NCBI GenBank assembly: GCA_031763025.1
Contig: JASSKH010000007.1
Location: forward strand, 2,564,776-2,628,775
DNA: 64,000 nt
Direction of reading: 5' to 3'
DNA from: Macrocystis pyrifera
Lineage: Eukaryota > Sar > Phaeophyceae > Laminariales > Laminariaceae
Below the pieces are notes generated by a model, which saw only the letters and a list, made by a program, of their open reading frames with translations, ran no database searches and was not told where the DNA came from. Shown here one piece after another: positions 1 through 37,086 of the stretch (positions within the stretch are counted from its first letter, which is position 1; each line of letters begins with the position of its first letter). The translations under genes were made by a program, and so were the position numbers.

Positions 1-24705
<24,705 letters not shown>

Positions 24706-25188
24706 GATCGCTTGCTTGAGACCCTCCTGTCGGTGGCTGATAGAGCGGGCAGTTGCAATCTGGTGCTCACGCGAGGTTGGTGCGCTGGAGACAGGCAGAA
24801 ATCGCTATGCCAGCTGGAAAGTGCACGGCGGGGCAGAGGCACAGCAGCGTTTGTTGGTGGAAGCAAAATAGAGAACCGAATATGCGGCGCGGGTACGAGT
24901 ATGCCCGCTCACACTGGCAGAAACAAGTTCGACACGATAGTCTACGAGAGACACCGACGCGATCTGACGTTTTATGACACACCGCAGTTTTCCATTGGTC
25001 AAATTCAGTCTATTTAATGTAGCCCGCCAATGAGCGATGATTCGCTCGGGAGTTTTTGGGCTGATCAGAGGCAGCAGACATCCGGAGAACCGGGGACGTA
25101 CTGAATGCCACTCAGGCCCAGCATGCATCAGTGGGAAAGGAAGCAGGCAGAGGACAACGTTGGCGTGGCGTGGGTTAAAGGCTAGAAG

Positions 25189-26061
25189 ATGTCGACACCG
25201 TGCGGTTATGCAGGGACAGAGCCAGCCCGGAAGCGCCAGCGAGAGTCCTGGCCTGGGAACGACCGCCGTCTAGGCTCGACCAGTCCATGCCCAGCAGACT
25301 ACTCCACCACACCTGACCATTTCTTCTTGCCCACGCACCTTGCTTTGCTCCGCGCCTTACACGAGGACGACGCGGTGACTGATGACGTCTCGTGCTCACG
25401 GCCATCCTGGTTTGAGGTCAATAGCTTCGTGCAGCTCCAGGCGTCGATTGTGGAGCGCGAGTCTCAAGCTCGCAGAGCCCACTCCGTCCTGCAAACGCTG
25501 CGTGTCCCTCCTGCTGCAACCACCGTTCCCCAAGCACCAACTTCCCTCCCTGATGTTCCTGCCGTGCCTGCGGCCCGACCGCATAGAGGGCCTCATCTGG
25601 ACGAAGCCGGGTCGAACGGTCCACAGCAACCGATATGTGTTGATCCGGTCGTGGGTCTGGGTGGCGCCCCCACCACTGGAAGTCTAGGGGAACTGCCCTC
25701 CAGTGGTCCTAATGACAGGCGTCGTGCAGGCGCGGCGGTGGATCCGCGCTTAATTGTGTGCTCTGTGCTCCGGAGGGCCGTGCGAAACTGCGAAGGCGAG
25801 CACAGGGCTGCGTGTGCTAGGCAGCGGATGCTTAGGAGAGGCGTCGATGAAACGGTTCGTCGGCTAGGTTCGTCGGTCGATGGGTTGGCAAACAGCCGGG
25901 CGGATAGGGCTACGCCTTGGCGGGAGCGAGAGGACGAGGGGGTGGAGGCGGCAGACTTGGAGGAGAGGCAGTTGAGTAAGTTGTTGCTCTGGCGGAAGCT
26001 GCAGGCTGCCATGTCCGCCTGCAACGTCGCATCAGACGTAGAAGTTACTGGCAAATCGTAG
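25189..26061 (+). CDS. Orphan intronless protein, 290 aa, function unknown
   Basis: A single open frame from the ATG at 25189, with a stop (TAG) two codons upstream in frame that fixes this start unless the gene is spliced, to TAG at 26059. The protein is GC-rich in codon use like the confirmed exons nearby. It has a basic patch ARKRQRE near residue 14 that could be a nuclear signal, a middle Pro/Ala-rich stretch (about 106-145) and an Arg/Glu-rich, probably helical second half with VCSVLRRAVRNCEGEHRAAC near 198 and ERQLSKLLLWRKLQAAMSA near the end. No family recognised. It is divergent from the phosphofructokinase gene, 483 bases between starts, so a shared promoter region is possible. It could also be a chance GC-rich frame. 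Confidence 0.5.
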   Translation: MSTPCGYAGTEPARKRQRESWPGNDRRLGSTSPCPADYSTTPDHFFLPTHLALLRALHEDDAVTDDVSCSRPSWFEVNSFVQLQASIVERESQARRAHSVLQTLRVPPAATTVPQAPTSLPDVPAVPAARPHRGPHLDEAGSNGPQQPICVDPVVGLGGAPTTGSLGELPSSGPNDRRRAGAAVDPRLIVCSVLRRAVRNCEGEHRAACARQRMLRRGVDETVRRLGSSVDGLANSRADRATPWREREDEGVEAADLEERQLSKLLLWRKLQAAMSACNVASDVEVTGKS

Positions 26062-27187
26062 TTGTTGTGCAGGGGAGGGAGGGGGGGGAGAGACAGATGG
26101 GCGTAGGGGGGCAGCCGTGTCGTCGAGCGCGACGCACCTGTTGAATTTTAGGTGTGAATTTATGTTCAGGACGTATTCCACCAATTACTCCTACCTGCAG
26201 TAGTACCCTCTTGCGTTATTGCTGCACCAGCATTCCTGGTACCTACAGAAGTACCAGTCAAGTAATATAGATACTCGTTGGTCGAGTTTGTATGCCGATT
26301 GTACCATGTACTCCTCCGGGTACAGGTAGTCATGCATCTCTGGAACGCGTACTGAGGTCGAATCTCTCCAATCGAAGCTTGTTTACCGACTGGCCTTCGA
26401 GATACCAATATTCTACACTCGACCTACAGTACGTATGTATTCAGTGTGAGCGCGTACTACATGCCAGGTACGTACTTTAGCAACGCGCGAGCAGGCTGCA
26501 CTTTACCTGCAATACGCACGAGTACGTCTGAGTACGTGTAGAAAGTTTAACCTTACACGGCAAGTTCTATCAGGTACCGGGTAGAGGTCTCTGCATAGAT
26601 GCATGAATAGGGTGTGCAATGTTTTTTAGTTCGCCCAGGTCGTGACCAGGACCGTAGGGAGTGCTGGCGGGTACAATGCGCGATAACTACCACGGCATTG
26701 CATAGTATACGAGAAGGAACAGGGTTGTAATATGTTCCTACAGTAGGCAGTACATGGTTCAGAGGCAAGGGGGCTAATGCCCTGACTCCGGGTTGGCGCA
26801 ACGAGACGAACAGACTGCGCGAAAATGAATCTGTCAAACACGAAGCATCGTGGGCCGGAAGGCGTCGGGTTCGTTCGTAGTCCTGACATATCGCTTACCT
26901 GGTGCCCGATGTGTTGATGTGTGTTGGTGTGCTGGTACGAGCTAACAGAGCACGCGGAGCCACAAGAATCGAGCTCTTCCAACGTAAGACTGCACTGAGC
27001 GAACGGCAGTACCGCCAGTGGTGAGGCAGATCCTCAAACGCACCGCATGACTCTATATGCCAATGTTAGGAGTAGGAACGGTGCTCCGTCTCGGAAGGGA
27101 TGCGTGGTCAATGGTCAAATGACTAACGCTAGCAACAAATTAGTATGCCCCCCCTATTACGACTATGGCCATGCATGATAATGAATA

Positions 27188-27218
<31 letters not shown>

Positions 27219-29879
27219 AGGCATGAGTACAACCCCCCCCCCCTCCCCTCTGGAGGCCGCTTTACCGCCTTCTCCGCATTAAGAGTACCGGTAGTATTGT
27301 GAGCTCGTTCGTCAGGAACGACGGCAGGTAGTAGTTTTTGCTGTGAAGCTTTCTGGCAAGCAAGATTTAACCGTAAACCTACGTGCATTGGTGTGTAGTA
27401 CCGTAACGAGGTTTTGTTGGACGTGCGCTGAGCAATGCTCGCACCGGCGTGCCGTGTGCTCGTGACGAGTCCCACACATTCGCGTGGAACGCTGGCGAAA
27501 CGTTCGTGAAACCAGATACGAGCCGCAATATTTACCGGCAACTTTCTGTGGGCTGCGGAACAGCAGCGCTTGGATGCAGTAATTCACCTGGTCCCTCTCT
27601 TTCTCCCAGCCGGACCTACTCGGCCTCCCGATTGCCATATATGTTTTGGGGTACCCGTGGGGAGCTAGGTTTGCCTTTATTGATAGGTGACAGTCTTCGA
27701 CCTGACTTGCAGAGTTGTGCTGGGTTGGGGTAACTGACAGTCATTGCGCAGATTTGACACAGCGACCCTACATTGCGAAGCTGATGCATACTATATATAT
27801 ATTTTCTTGCATGAGTGTACGTCTAAACACAGCACAGCACGTGGATGATCAGCGTCGAAGAAAGCGGCCGTAGTATGCGGCACTCACGACTGACTGGACT
27901 GTGGTTTGCTTGACTACTTTTGCGTAAGCTGGATTGAGCGTCAAGAGGAGGAATTTATGTACAGTACGTAGTAGCAGATCGAGTGCTTGATAGCTCATGT
28001 AACAAAGGATTATATATATATATTTTTACGGTATCGTACAGTAAGATCTGGGGTGGTCGAGAGTGATTCCAACTATTCAAGAGGCGCGCATCGTATAATA
28101 CAAGCACGAAGCTGTCGGATCTGCTTTTGTAATCGAACTCCATGCATGATAGATTATCATCCGTTCTACAGAAAAACGCAACGAGGATATCAAGACCAGA
28201 TTGATCACTGAACCAACAGGGCGAGACGACCGGCTTTATAGAATTATCATGTACAAGTTCTTCTGGACTTATATAGCGGGTTGGCTCTTTTGGCTGGATA
28301 CCCATATCAATGAACTAAATACGAGAGCAAGCAGCTACTGAACGAAACTTATTCCTTGCACGAGAAGAGCAGACTTTTTTTTTGTTTCAGCACAATATTA
28401 AAAAAAAAAATACCGCGGTGATACCGGAAGTGATCGTAGCTCTATTTTGGTAATTGCAGATCTGTCTGCTTGTCTGTCTGTCCCCCGGTACAAGGAAACT
28501 CCAATCCTCGTAAAATCTGGTCCCAAATCGCTCCCGACGTTGACGTGCATGCGGCCAATCGATAGCCGTCACACATACAAGAAATCTGGGCCAACTTTCG
28601 GAATCAACGGAACCCTGCGCCTTGAGCTACGCGACCCAGCCTCACCCGCAACAATCGCTTGTGCCAGACTCGTTACGAGCAGCGAAATCTTAACTCGCAC
28701 GGGAGTGTTTTACACCCGACAACATTGTGCGCGGGTGTGGTATACAGCGATAAAAGTTTGGGATGGATGCTTTTTTCATCAACCATCACAGGACGGGTGT
28801 GCGTCTACTCATTCGAAGGTTATACATCTCATGTTCTGAATGCTCAAAGTGATGTACCAAGTATCAAACAGCGTTTGTTCCCATGAATCCACGAACGAAT
28901 ATTGCTGGTTTTTGCTGCAGGCAGCTTTTCTCCTTAAGTTCTGGCTAAAATACATCAATACTGTCACAAACGCAGATTGACGAGCCAGGCTCGTACAAAA
29001 CATCTTCGACACTTGAAGGTGAACGATACGGGTTTTCGTACTTTTTTGTATACCCCTCGCGGCACCGTTCACTGCAGCAGCTTTTGACACACTCGACAGA
29101 CGATCCTCGCGCGGGAGAAAACCGTTTTCACTCTGAACGGGAGAGGTTCGAGCTTCGAGAGAAAAAAAATATCTGGCAAGTATTAATAGCCGTAAGTTAG
29201 TTACTTGGTACCGCACTTCGTCCAACCCAAAAGTCGGTTCCTGTTGTAGTCGCACGTCGAAACAGAGAAGTTGTTAATTCATAATGGGTTTGCCTAAAGC
29301 TTTGTATCGCGCAAAATAAACCTCCATGTTTCATTTTTCCAATCAAAATTTATTTGCGCAATGATTCCAGACCCTGGAACCAAACTCTCTAAAAATATCC
29401 ATGCCAATGTACACTCACACGAAACACCCCATTCTCGCGTCGTACTATACGAAACGCCCATTTCTCGCGTTGTACTTTGCAACACCCATGGGCGTGATAG
29501 CCTGTTCTTCAATTACTAAGGTGGGGAAAATGGTTCACCGACTCAACACCGGCGGGGAAATTGACTCAAGGGACCCCCAAAACAAAAACTATTCCTTATC
29601 AAACGCAGTCGCAGCGACACAGGAGGCACATATATATTCACACAGCAGCATACTCTATTCCAACACACATTTCATCTTGGCCGGATACCGCAAAGCCAGA
29701 AACCCCATGGCAACAGCTTGTTCTACGCAGTAATCTGCCGACGTTTTCATATGATATGGTAGTCACAAAAACAAAGAGGGGGACGATTCCGAAAGTTATG
29801 TGTCAACCTTCCAGAATGACACGCTACTAAACCCTGCGCTGCTCGGGGTGCTCCTGCGTCAGCCTAGCCAAGGCCCGGT
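26062..29879. other. Intergenic stretch, no gene recognised
   Basis: About 3.8 kb between the orphan ORF and the 3' end of the TBC gene. It contains a G run at 26072-26086, a piece of repeat family C with a 30-base C run (27165-27222), a TATATA patch at 27790 and short GTACCTGGTAC-like words. Open frames here are short and lack motifs or conserved splice patterns. Confidence 0.5.
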
Positions 29880-32639
29880 CTATTCGCCACCAAAATCACC
29901 ACCCTCATCAACATCATCGCCCCAACTGCCGCCGCCGCCACCACCACCACCACCGTCAGCACTACCACCCCCGCCATCACCACCACCACTACCACCACCA
30001 TCCCCACCACCGCCGCTGTCGGTGAATGCCACTTCTAAGGTCTCCTCGCCGTCGGCCATGGTCGCCATCCTTTCAGCAGCTCCCGCCGCAAGGTCTGTCG
30101 CGGCGTTCCAAAACCTCCTCGCTGCGGCGTTAACGTGCTCAGCAGCCTGCTTCGCCCCGTCTGAGGCCTCCCTCGCTAGCTGTTCGTTCAAGCTCCCCGT
30201 CCTGGCCGCGTCTCCCCTCGCGCTAAACAGGCGTAACGCCTCGCTCTGGGCCAGGATCTCCGGCACCTCCGTCGGAGGGTAGGATTGGAGGAGCTGCAGG
30301 TTGGAAGCAAAGTCGCCCGCAAGGAGCTCTTCCCTTTGCCCGAGCATCAGGGTTACGAACACGAACACGAGGAACTCCGAGCGGTCGCGGGACGCGAAGA
30401 GCGAGTCCCACAGCCGGATGGTGTCCGGAAGGTCGAACTCTCGGCTCAACAGGGTGGTAAACCACCGCAGCGCGTAGTAGCGCGGGTCCAAGGCCAGGCG
30501 CGCCTGAAGACACGTACGGTGGGCGATGTAGTATGTCTAGAGTAAGTTTCGTAAACACTCGAGAACGCGCGAACGCGGCCAGACTCCGGGAGGCGTCTCG
30601 TAGCAAAAAAATACAAAATGGCCGACAGGTAACCTCAGTCTTCGTCAAGAAAAGATGACGCACGCTCTACAGGGAGCGAACCGTTGCGAGCAATGTCAGA
30701 CAGCCTGGAGGGTGCGCACGAAGAGATTTTCAGTCCTAGCTAACTCGGGAGGGTAACCTACCACAACCTACTTTCCATGACCTCGCGAGGACGATAACAA
30801 GGTCCACTATCGCGTGCACAGTTCGCCCCTCCATCGGCACACGCGCGGCAACTAAAGACGCGATACGGTTATCAGTGGCTGCGTGAGCTTTGCACCGCTG
30901 ACAAGGTGACATCGCATATAGACAATTCTTTCGAGCGCTTCAATCAAAAGCCAAGCGCACAAAAACGCGAGCAGCAGGTGTGCCTTTTAGCAGTCCCTCC
31001 ATCCCCCATCCACATCCTTACCATATGGTCCGCCAGCTCCGGGTCGTGGTGGTGCAGGGTTCTCGAAAAGGCCTGCATCTTCCCGAGGAGGCCGCTCTCG
31101 CTCTCGTCCAAACTCTGGATGAAGACGTCTCGGATCTCCGACATAAGGTTGGTGAAGCAAAAGAATGTGTCCGCTTCGCAGTGCTCGCTCCACTCTTCCT
31201 CCCCATCCGTGGCCAACACGTAGTACAGCGTGGCGACGATCTCGTTCATGCCCTGCGTGTAGCTCTCGGCCGGGTTAAGCTTGGCGTGGATGAATAGCAC
31301 GCGGGCGATCGCTTCTCGGCGCTCCCGCCCTTGACGCTGTTGCTCGCTCCGCGCGTCGCTGTCGGCGCCGTGATTGTCGTCATCCTCACAGCCTCGGCAG
31401 GCGTAGAACGCCAGGTCTGGCATCGTGCGTACCACGTCCTGGTCGATAGCCTGCATCAGCTCCTTGTCGGACCACAGCGCGGCCCACTCGCTCGTCTCCT
31501 TGCTGCTCAGCGGGTCGTCCTCGGCCGGCCTCAGCTCCTGCGACACGCGCGCCCCGCCCGGAGACCGCTCGCTTACGGTTGACTCCGGGCTGGAGATCCC
31601 GGCCGTCGTTTCCGTCGTCGTAGTCGCCGCGTCCTCTGCGGCCGGGTGATCTCGCTCGGGGCTCCCGTTCATGGCGCGAACAACACCATCTGCACCACCT
31701 CGTACCGAGCCTGACCCCTCAGTCCTTCGCGGGGTGGGCGAATCTCCCCCCGGGCTGCCGTGTGGGTCTATGCTCCCTCGATGTGGTGAGGTCTGAGCTG
31801 TTTTGGGGAGGTCTGCTGCACCGCTGCCGATCGCGGTTGCCGCCGCTTCTCGAGCGGCACTCGCCGTTTGGGCTTCACCGCCCAATCGAGGGCCCTCGCC
31901 TCGGCTGCTGTTTCCGCCCTGCGAAACAATTTCGGCTGGCTTCAAGATAAAGTCCTGCACGAAGCGCGCGTAGAGCTTGCGCTGTGTCTCTAAGTGGTCC
32001 GACCACTGTGACCGATCGGTGGGTAGGCATCTGCGCGGCGGCATCGACGGCGGTAGCGGAAGACAAAAAGAGAGGTAACAACACTGTCTGGCCCTGGATC
32101 TTTCCGGTACACTGTTCAGCGCACGGTCCACACGCACTCTGCGATCATATCCGGCACACTTTTCATCGGACGGTCAACATGCACTCGGTCGTCCCGCGTG
32201 AGAACGCTATGCCTTTCACCTCATTCCACAAATATCAAAAACAAAAATCAGTGCTTTTTCCATTGTACAAGTCGCGAGCGTCGGATTTTGTGACACCGAA
32301 ACAGCCCTTGATTGGTTACATAACAGGCCGCGTATCGTCAACCTGCTCACTGGTGAGCACATATTCTGAACCGAAACAAGTCAACAGCGCGAAATGGCAG
32401 CTATCGACACGACACACAGAGAGAGCGCTGCCCTCGAGGAGCCGTGGTACGCACTGAAGTAGGTATCTCCAGAGAATCGGACGCAGCCCCCCCGTATCGG
32501 GTACGCCCGTCGACGTGATCCCCCGCAGCTTCGCTTCATCCAGCAAGCCCCCCTCCCCCCCCTCCAAAAGCCTTTCTAGCGATCGGATTTTTTCCTGAAG
32601 GCGGGTGGGCACCGGGAGAGCACAAACAGCAACACGCAC
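29880..32639 (-). CDS. TBC domain Rab GTPase-activating protein, TBC1D13-like
   Basis: Accelerates GTP hydrolysis by a Rab GTPase in membrane traffic; TBC1D13 relatives act on Rab35 in animals. Exons 32455-32639, 31022-32030 and 29880-30503 join in phases 2 and 0 to give 605 residues. N-terminal GLRPILWRYLLQ then CLPTDRSQW and KLYARFVQDFILKP; a Ser/Pro/Gly-rich insert at about 95-230; SEWAALWSDKELMQAIDQDV with the arginine-finger motif IDQDVVR; LNPAESYTQGMNEIVA with the glutamine-finger YTQ; ALDPRYYALRWFTTLLSREF, LPDTIRLWDSLFA and SNLQLLQSYPPTEVPEILAQ, all in TBC1D13 order. The last 45 residues are almost only Gly, Asp and Ser. The start is uncertain: CCCACCCGCCTTCAG just after the ATG looks like an acceptor, so exon 1 may begin near 32598 with an upstream exon missing here. 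Confidence 0.88.
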
Positions 32640-34903
32640 GTTTTAGGGACAAATCACTATAATACCAGGCGAGAAATAGCGTAATCAACGTGGAGGCAGA
32701 CGGGCGAACACGCTACCGTAAGACCAGCCTGAAGATAGGATACATAAATTAGGGGCAGACGGCGGGCGTAGCTGTCTCAACCCGGCCCTGGCGCACACCG
32801 GCGTAGTCTGTCTCCCACCTCCCGCCATTCACCGTGTGACACGTCGCCTGGCAAAGAAAGACAGCGGGCTACTTTTCACCAGGTCTTACATGTACATCGT
32901 ATACATTAATCTTCCGGCGGACGGGTAAAAACAAAACAGTAACCCCTTTGCCACTGGAACTTCGTTTGGGGGACAGAACACTCGGAATGAAGCTCCGATG
33001 ATTTTCGGAATAGGAAAAGAGTTGCTTACACACACAACAATACCACGCCTGTGTCGAGTGTAAAACATCCAGCATGGTGGCAAAACACGAGCGGGTTGTT
33101 TCACGGGACAAACCTGCTCGAGGCTTCTCGGAGGCGCCCCAAGTTTCGCTTCCAGGTGATTGGGGTCCGCCCTCCGGAAGCAGAGCAGGCATGGGGCAGC
33201 CGCGGTGGCGCCTGGGACGGTTCGAAGCGGCGGTGAAAGTCATGTCGGCAGGGGGCAACGCTTGTCGTAAACAAATTCCTGACAAGTAGTAAAAGCTAGG
33301 AAATTGACTCTTTAGAAAAATAAATGTACAAGAAACGGCATGCGTTCTACTATTAGTCAAGAACGGGTATCCTGCCAAATTGGACCGACCTCAGAGCTCA
33401 TCGACCTACGAGTATCGAGAGTTGGAGCTCCAATTCAGCTCTTCGGCTGAGCGCATGAACACCACCAACGTCGAGAGCACATGGCCATAACAAGACCTTT
33501 GGCGCTTACATCAAATATCATAATACTGTACCCGGTATCAATCTTAGGTCTATGATAAACTAACAATAGTAGTACTGAAAGAACCATCCACTTTTGGAAC
33601 AACATGCATGATAGATTTACAGTCGTACAGTAGTAGTAATAGCAGCAGTAGATAGTGCTACACTTGCTTGGAATAGAGAAACCCCCCTTTCAGATACGGC
33701 TGGGCTCTCCCTAGGTACTGACCTGAGGATGCATCTCTGATGTGCCTGACGCACTCCGAGAACGGCCGCCCGAAAAGTACTTCTCGGTTCACAGAGACCT
33801 GAACAGACAGCACGGAGCAGGCAACGCACAAGGAAACCGATTACACATAAAAACCGCAGACATGGCATAGGAGACAGCGAGAGCACCGTTATTCTACACC
33901 AAAGCCACAGTTTCCACCTCGCGCGTACTTATAGTAGGTGGCATATCGAGCACCTCCAAAACAGAGGCCGACTGCTTTGTATAGTTTGGCGCCTTTAGCA
34001 CGAGGGTGGTGGCAATTGTCATCTTCGTCAATTGAGCCTGCGCCCAAAGACGAAGAAGTCACTCACCAGGGTGTTCGTGTACACCGCGCGCCTGACTTTG
34101 ACCCTTGCACATCGAAACTTCCCAATTTTATTTCTATTTCCACCCCACTTAGTATATTCGGCCTTCTTTTCTCTCCTTCCTACGGTAGTCGTAACTCAGA
34201 CCCGGGGTCACATGGCAATAGGCTCTTCTCCCTCCTCCCCATTACGGTTCTTGCCTCAGATTTTTATCAGGAGAAAAACTTCAGCTGTTTCTCATCTCGT
34301 CGACTAATAAATCATCGAACTGCGCCTACTCACGCTACTAGGCGCTCTCAGCAGTTGATTCCGTTTCTTGGCTATATTTGCACATAAACTCAAAAGTTCG
34401 ACCAAGATGGGATTCGACCACCGACTCTCGGCAGCATTCGAGAGTACCACTAGCCCACCCGGGTGACCGGCATACATAATACTGGTACGGACGAAGTCGC
34501 AGCATTGGACTCTTATCTAGATAAAGCAAAAAATAGTCTCGCGCGAGAGCTTGTCCAGCACAGCGAGCGACGGAAATATTACCGTCGCCCACGTGTTGGT
34601 TGAGCTGGCGGGTCGGCAGGGACGATCAGGGTGGGGGAAACCAGCAACGTCACGGAACACAATTTTCAGAGCGGTGCCGCCACTAGAATGCTAGTCCCAA
34701 CAGCGTCAGCACAAGCTACCGGCATACCAGTGCGCTGTGTGCGCCTTGCCAAGTCTTGTCAGCGCCGCCTGTACAGCAGTATTACGGAACTGCAGTAGTC
34801 ACCATTTTGCCACCCCACCCAGTGTTTCGTCACTGGGCTTGGTCCTCTTTACCGCGCTAGTAACAGACGACTTATTTGGGCTTCCTTGTGGCCACCTTGT
34901 GGA
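32640..34903. other. Intergenic stretch between TBC and PDZ-like genes
   Basis: Holds the right half of repeat family E (34120-34315) and a tRNA-like stretch (34390-34470). A minus-strand frame at 32869-33378 has no motif and no codon pattern that convinces me. The stretch presumably contains the promoter and any upstream exon of the TBC gene, but no clear signal was seen. Confidence 0.45.
34390..34470 (-). ncRNA. tRNA-like sequence (degenerate tRNA or SINE head)
   Basis: On the minus strand: GGGCTAGTGGTACTC resembles a D-arm/A box, CTCTCG and CGAGAG form a six-pair anticodon-like stem around AATGCTGC, and GGTGG/CCATC closes a seven-base loop TCGAATC like a T arm/B box. I could not form a convincing acceptor stem, and the anticodon loop is eight bases, so a functional tRNA is unlikely. 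Confidence 0.3.
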
Positions 34904-36000
34904 CTATGAGGGATGGGTCGCGCACTCGTCAAGCCTCACCAGAGCGTCTCCCGGCATCACCACGCCCACGCCCTCCACCGGCCCCAGCCGAGGACAGCCG
35001 GTGAGCGGATCGTCAGGCACGAGGTCAAAATTGTTCACGATCACAAGCCCTCGAGCATCCGGTCTGAGGCGCACGTACAGCGGTCCCGGCCGGGTGACGG
35101 TCACCACCATAAAGTCATCCATCATTCCTACGCCGGTGTCGGTGGGTTGGTCGTACGAGGGGAGGGAGGGAAGCGGGGTGAATGTCCAGAAAACGCACTG
35201 CTGTTAAAAAATGTTGTACAGCAAACAAGGGCAGGAAAGCAGCACGTGAGCACAAGCCGTGTCCGTGCTGTATCGCTGCTGTGGTGAGTGAATCGTCGCT
35301 GGCTAGCGATGGTCGCTTCACAAACATCTACGGCAACTCTCTCTCTGTCTCTCTCTCCCCTCCCTCTCAGAGAAGCACAATACAACCCTTTGGAAGCATG
35401 TTTTTGTCGGTGTAACGTCCTTTTCTCAGGCAACCTCCACACAAATGACTCACCGTACACCGATATCTCCAACCTTCGCAGCAGCGGGCCCCTGCCCCCC
35501 CGGCCCGCCAATCCTCTGCCCGACGGCAGAGTCTGGTAGCAGCATTTTCACCGGATCGACGTCTTCCCTGGCAGACCCGCCTGCGATCACGCGGACGCTC
35601 CACGCGCGCGCCTCGGAAGCGATGCTCCGCATGAACTCCCCTGGGTTAACGGCGGGCCCGGGGTCGAGCTGCGTCTTCACGGGCTGCGCCGCCGGGTAGG
35701 GTTGGTCAGGGGCGACGGGGTCGAATTGCAGGCGCCGACGCTCGTCCGCTGCGGTCTCTCCCGAGGGAGTTCTACTGCCACCTCCTCGGCCGAAGGCCTG
35801 ATCGTCTGGGTGGGCACTAGGCGGCGGGGAAGAGGATGAGGTGGTGTCAGAGGAGGAGGAGCAGGGAGGAGGAGGAGGAGAAGTGGGAAGACGCGAGAGA
35901 CCGGCTCATGTCCTGCTGATTGTCTCCTAAGGGAGGGATGAAGGAGGGAGGGATGAACGAGACGGCGGGAGGTCCATTGTTCTGGGAGGCGTTTGGTTGC
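34904..36000 (-). CDS. PDZ-like domain protein, partial gene model
   Basis: Two minus-strand exons. The upstream one (about 36000 to 35454) runs through a Ser/Pro-rich stretch into DERRRLQFDPVAPDQPYPAA, PAVNPGEFMRSIASEARAWS and REDVDPVKMLLPDS, ending at a perfect donor GTGAGT. The next exon, 34904-35127, reads MMDDFMVVTVTRPGPLYVRL, GLVIVNNFDLV and EGVGVVMPGDALVRLDE, which fits a PDZ fold (carboxylate-binding-loop region, then the PGDxLxxVD end). PDZ domains bind C-terminal peptides in scaffolds. It either stops at 34904 or continues through a donor after GDAL at 34940. Splice phases match only if the run of seven Gs near 35500 carries an indel. The 5' end is not defined. Function beyond the domain is unknown. 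Confidence 0.45.
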
Positions 36001-36282
36001 CACGGCACGGACGTTGGATGCGCGGGAACGAGCGGGATTCCGTGCGCTGGAGAATCTGCGCCGACCAAACAAAACGAGGGGCAGGTGGAAGGGAGGGTCC
36101 GCGGGTTGCGGTGGTCGATGAGGGTGAGTTTTCGGGGGGTTGTGTCCGACGGATGTTGACAACTATGATATGGTGTGTTCGTCTTCATGTTTGCTTGACT
36201 TATACCACATGCTGACGAAACGAAGGCGGATGTATTCCACACTAAAACTGATTGGCGGAATATGTTCAGGCAAGAATTAAAC

Positions 36283-37086
36283 CTGTCAGGGCATGTCTAA
36301 AGTCTAAACAGAATTGAAACCGTAAATCGTAGATCGAAATGAAAATAAACAGGGCGCTGATTGGTCCCTTGTCTAAACATGTTCCCCATCCTTTTTCAGG
36401 TCCCGACAGAAAAACAAGATCTACAATCTATCGCCAAAGTCATCAAGTAGAGCGCTGAAAACCGAAAACTTAATCCAGAACACTGCAGCTCAGCGTGTCC
36501 TACTGGTCAGCGCAGCCACGTCAAAATATCACATCAGGACTGTCGTACACAGCACACAACCCACAGCAAGCAAGGCAACACAGCCGCAGAGACGCCCCGT
36601 ACACACCCAGTGGGCGGATCGCTACACCAGCCCCGACGTTCTCGGACCTTAGTTTCCCGACTTTTTAAGCCAAAGCGAAGAGAATCCGAGGAGAATTCAC
36701 CACGATGCCCTCGTGAATAAGGTTGGAATTCCGTTCGCAGTATAGTTTACAGTTTGCGCTCGGGGTGTCAACGTTGGACGCGCCATCACATCCATGGAAG
36801 GCCTAACGACCTCCCTCTGTCGAGCTGTCGACGTGTCTACCTGCTGCTCTGGTGGATCTGTGTTGCCGAGAGCTAGATTGTCGGCATGTGTACATAGTTA
36901 TGAGGGGCCCCTAGATTGTACGTAGCTCTCCGTTGATGCTTGCCTTCATTTCTCTCTTCACGTTTTTATTATGTTTGAAGCCTTGTCAAAAAACGAAATA
37001 TACGCTCGAAAAATAATTAAATATCGATTTACGATCAAAGATGATTAATACGATTCTGTTCAGGCATGCCCTCAGGCTGTTCCCCA
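36283..37086. mobile_element. Candidate non-autonomous DNA transposon with long inverted ends
   Basis: The left end CAGGGCATGTCTAAAGTCTA, then AACAGAATTG and CGTAAATCG, is matched in inverted order at the right by CGATTTACGATC, ACGATTCTGTTCAGGCATGC and CCTCAGG. That gives about 55 bases of imperfect inverted repeat 0.8 kb apart. The interior has no long frame and no transposase motif. No clear target duplication was found, so this stays a candidate. Confidence 0.4.
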
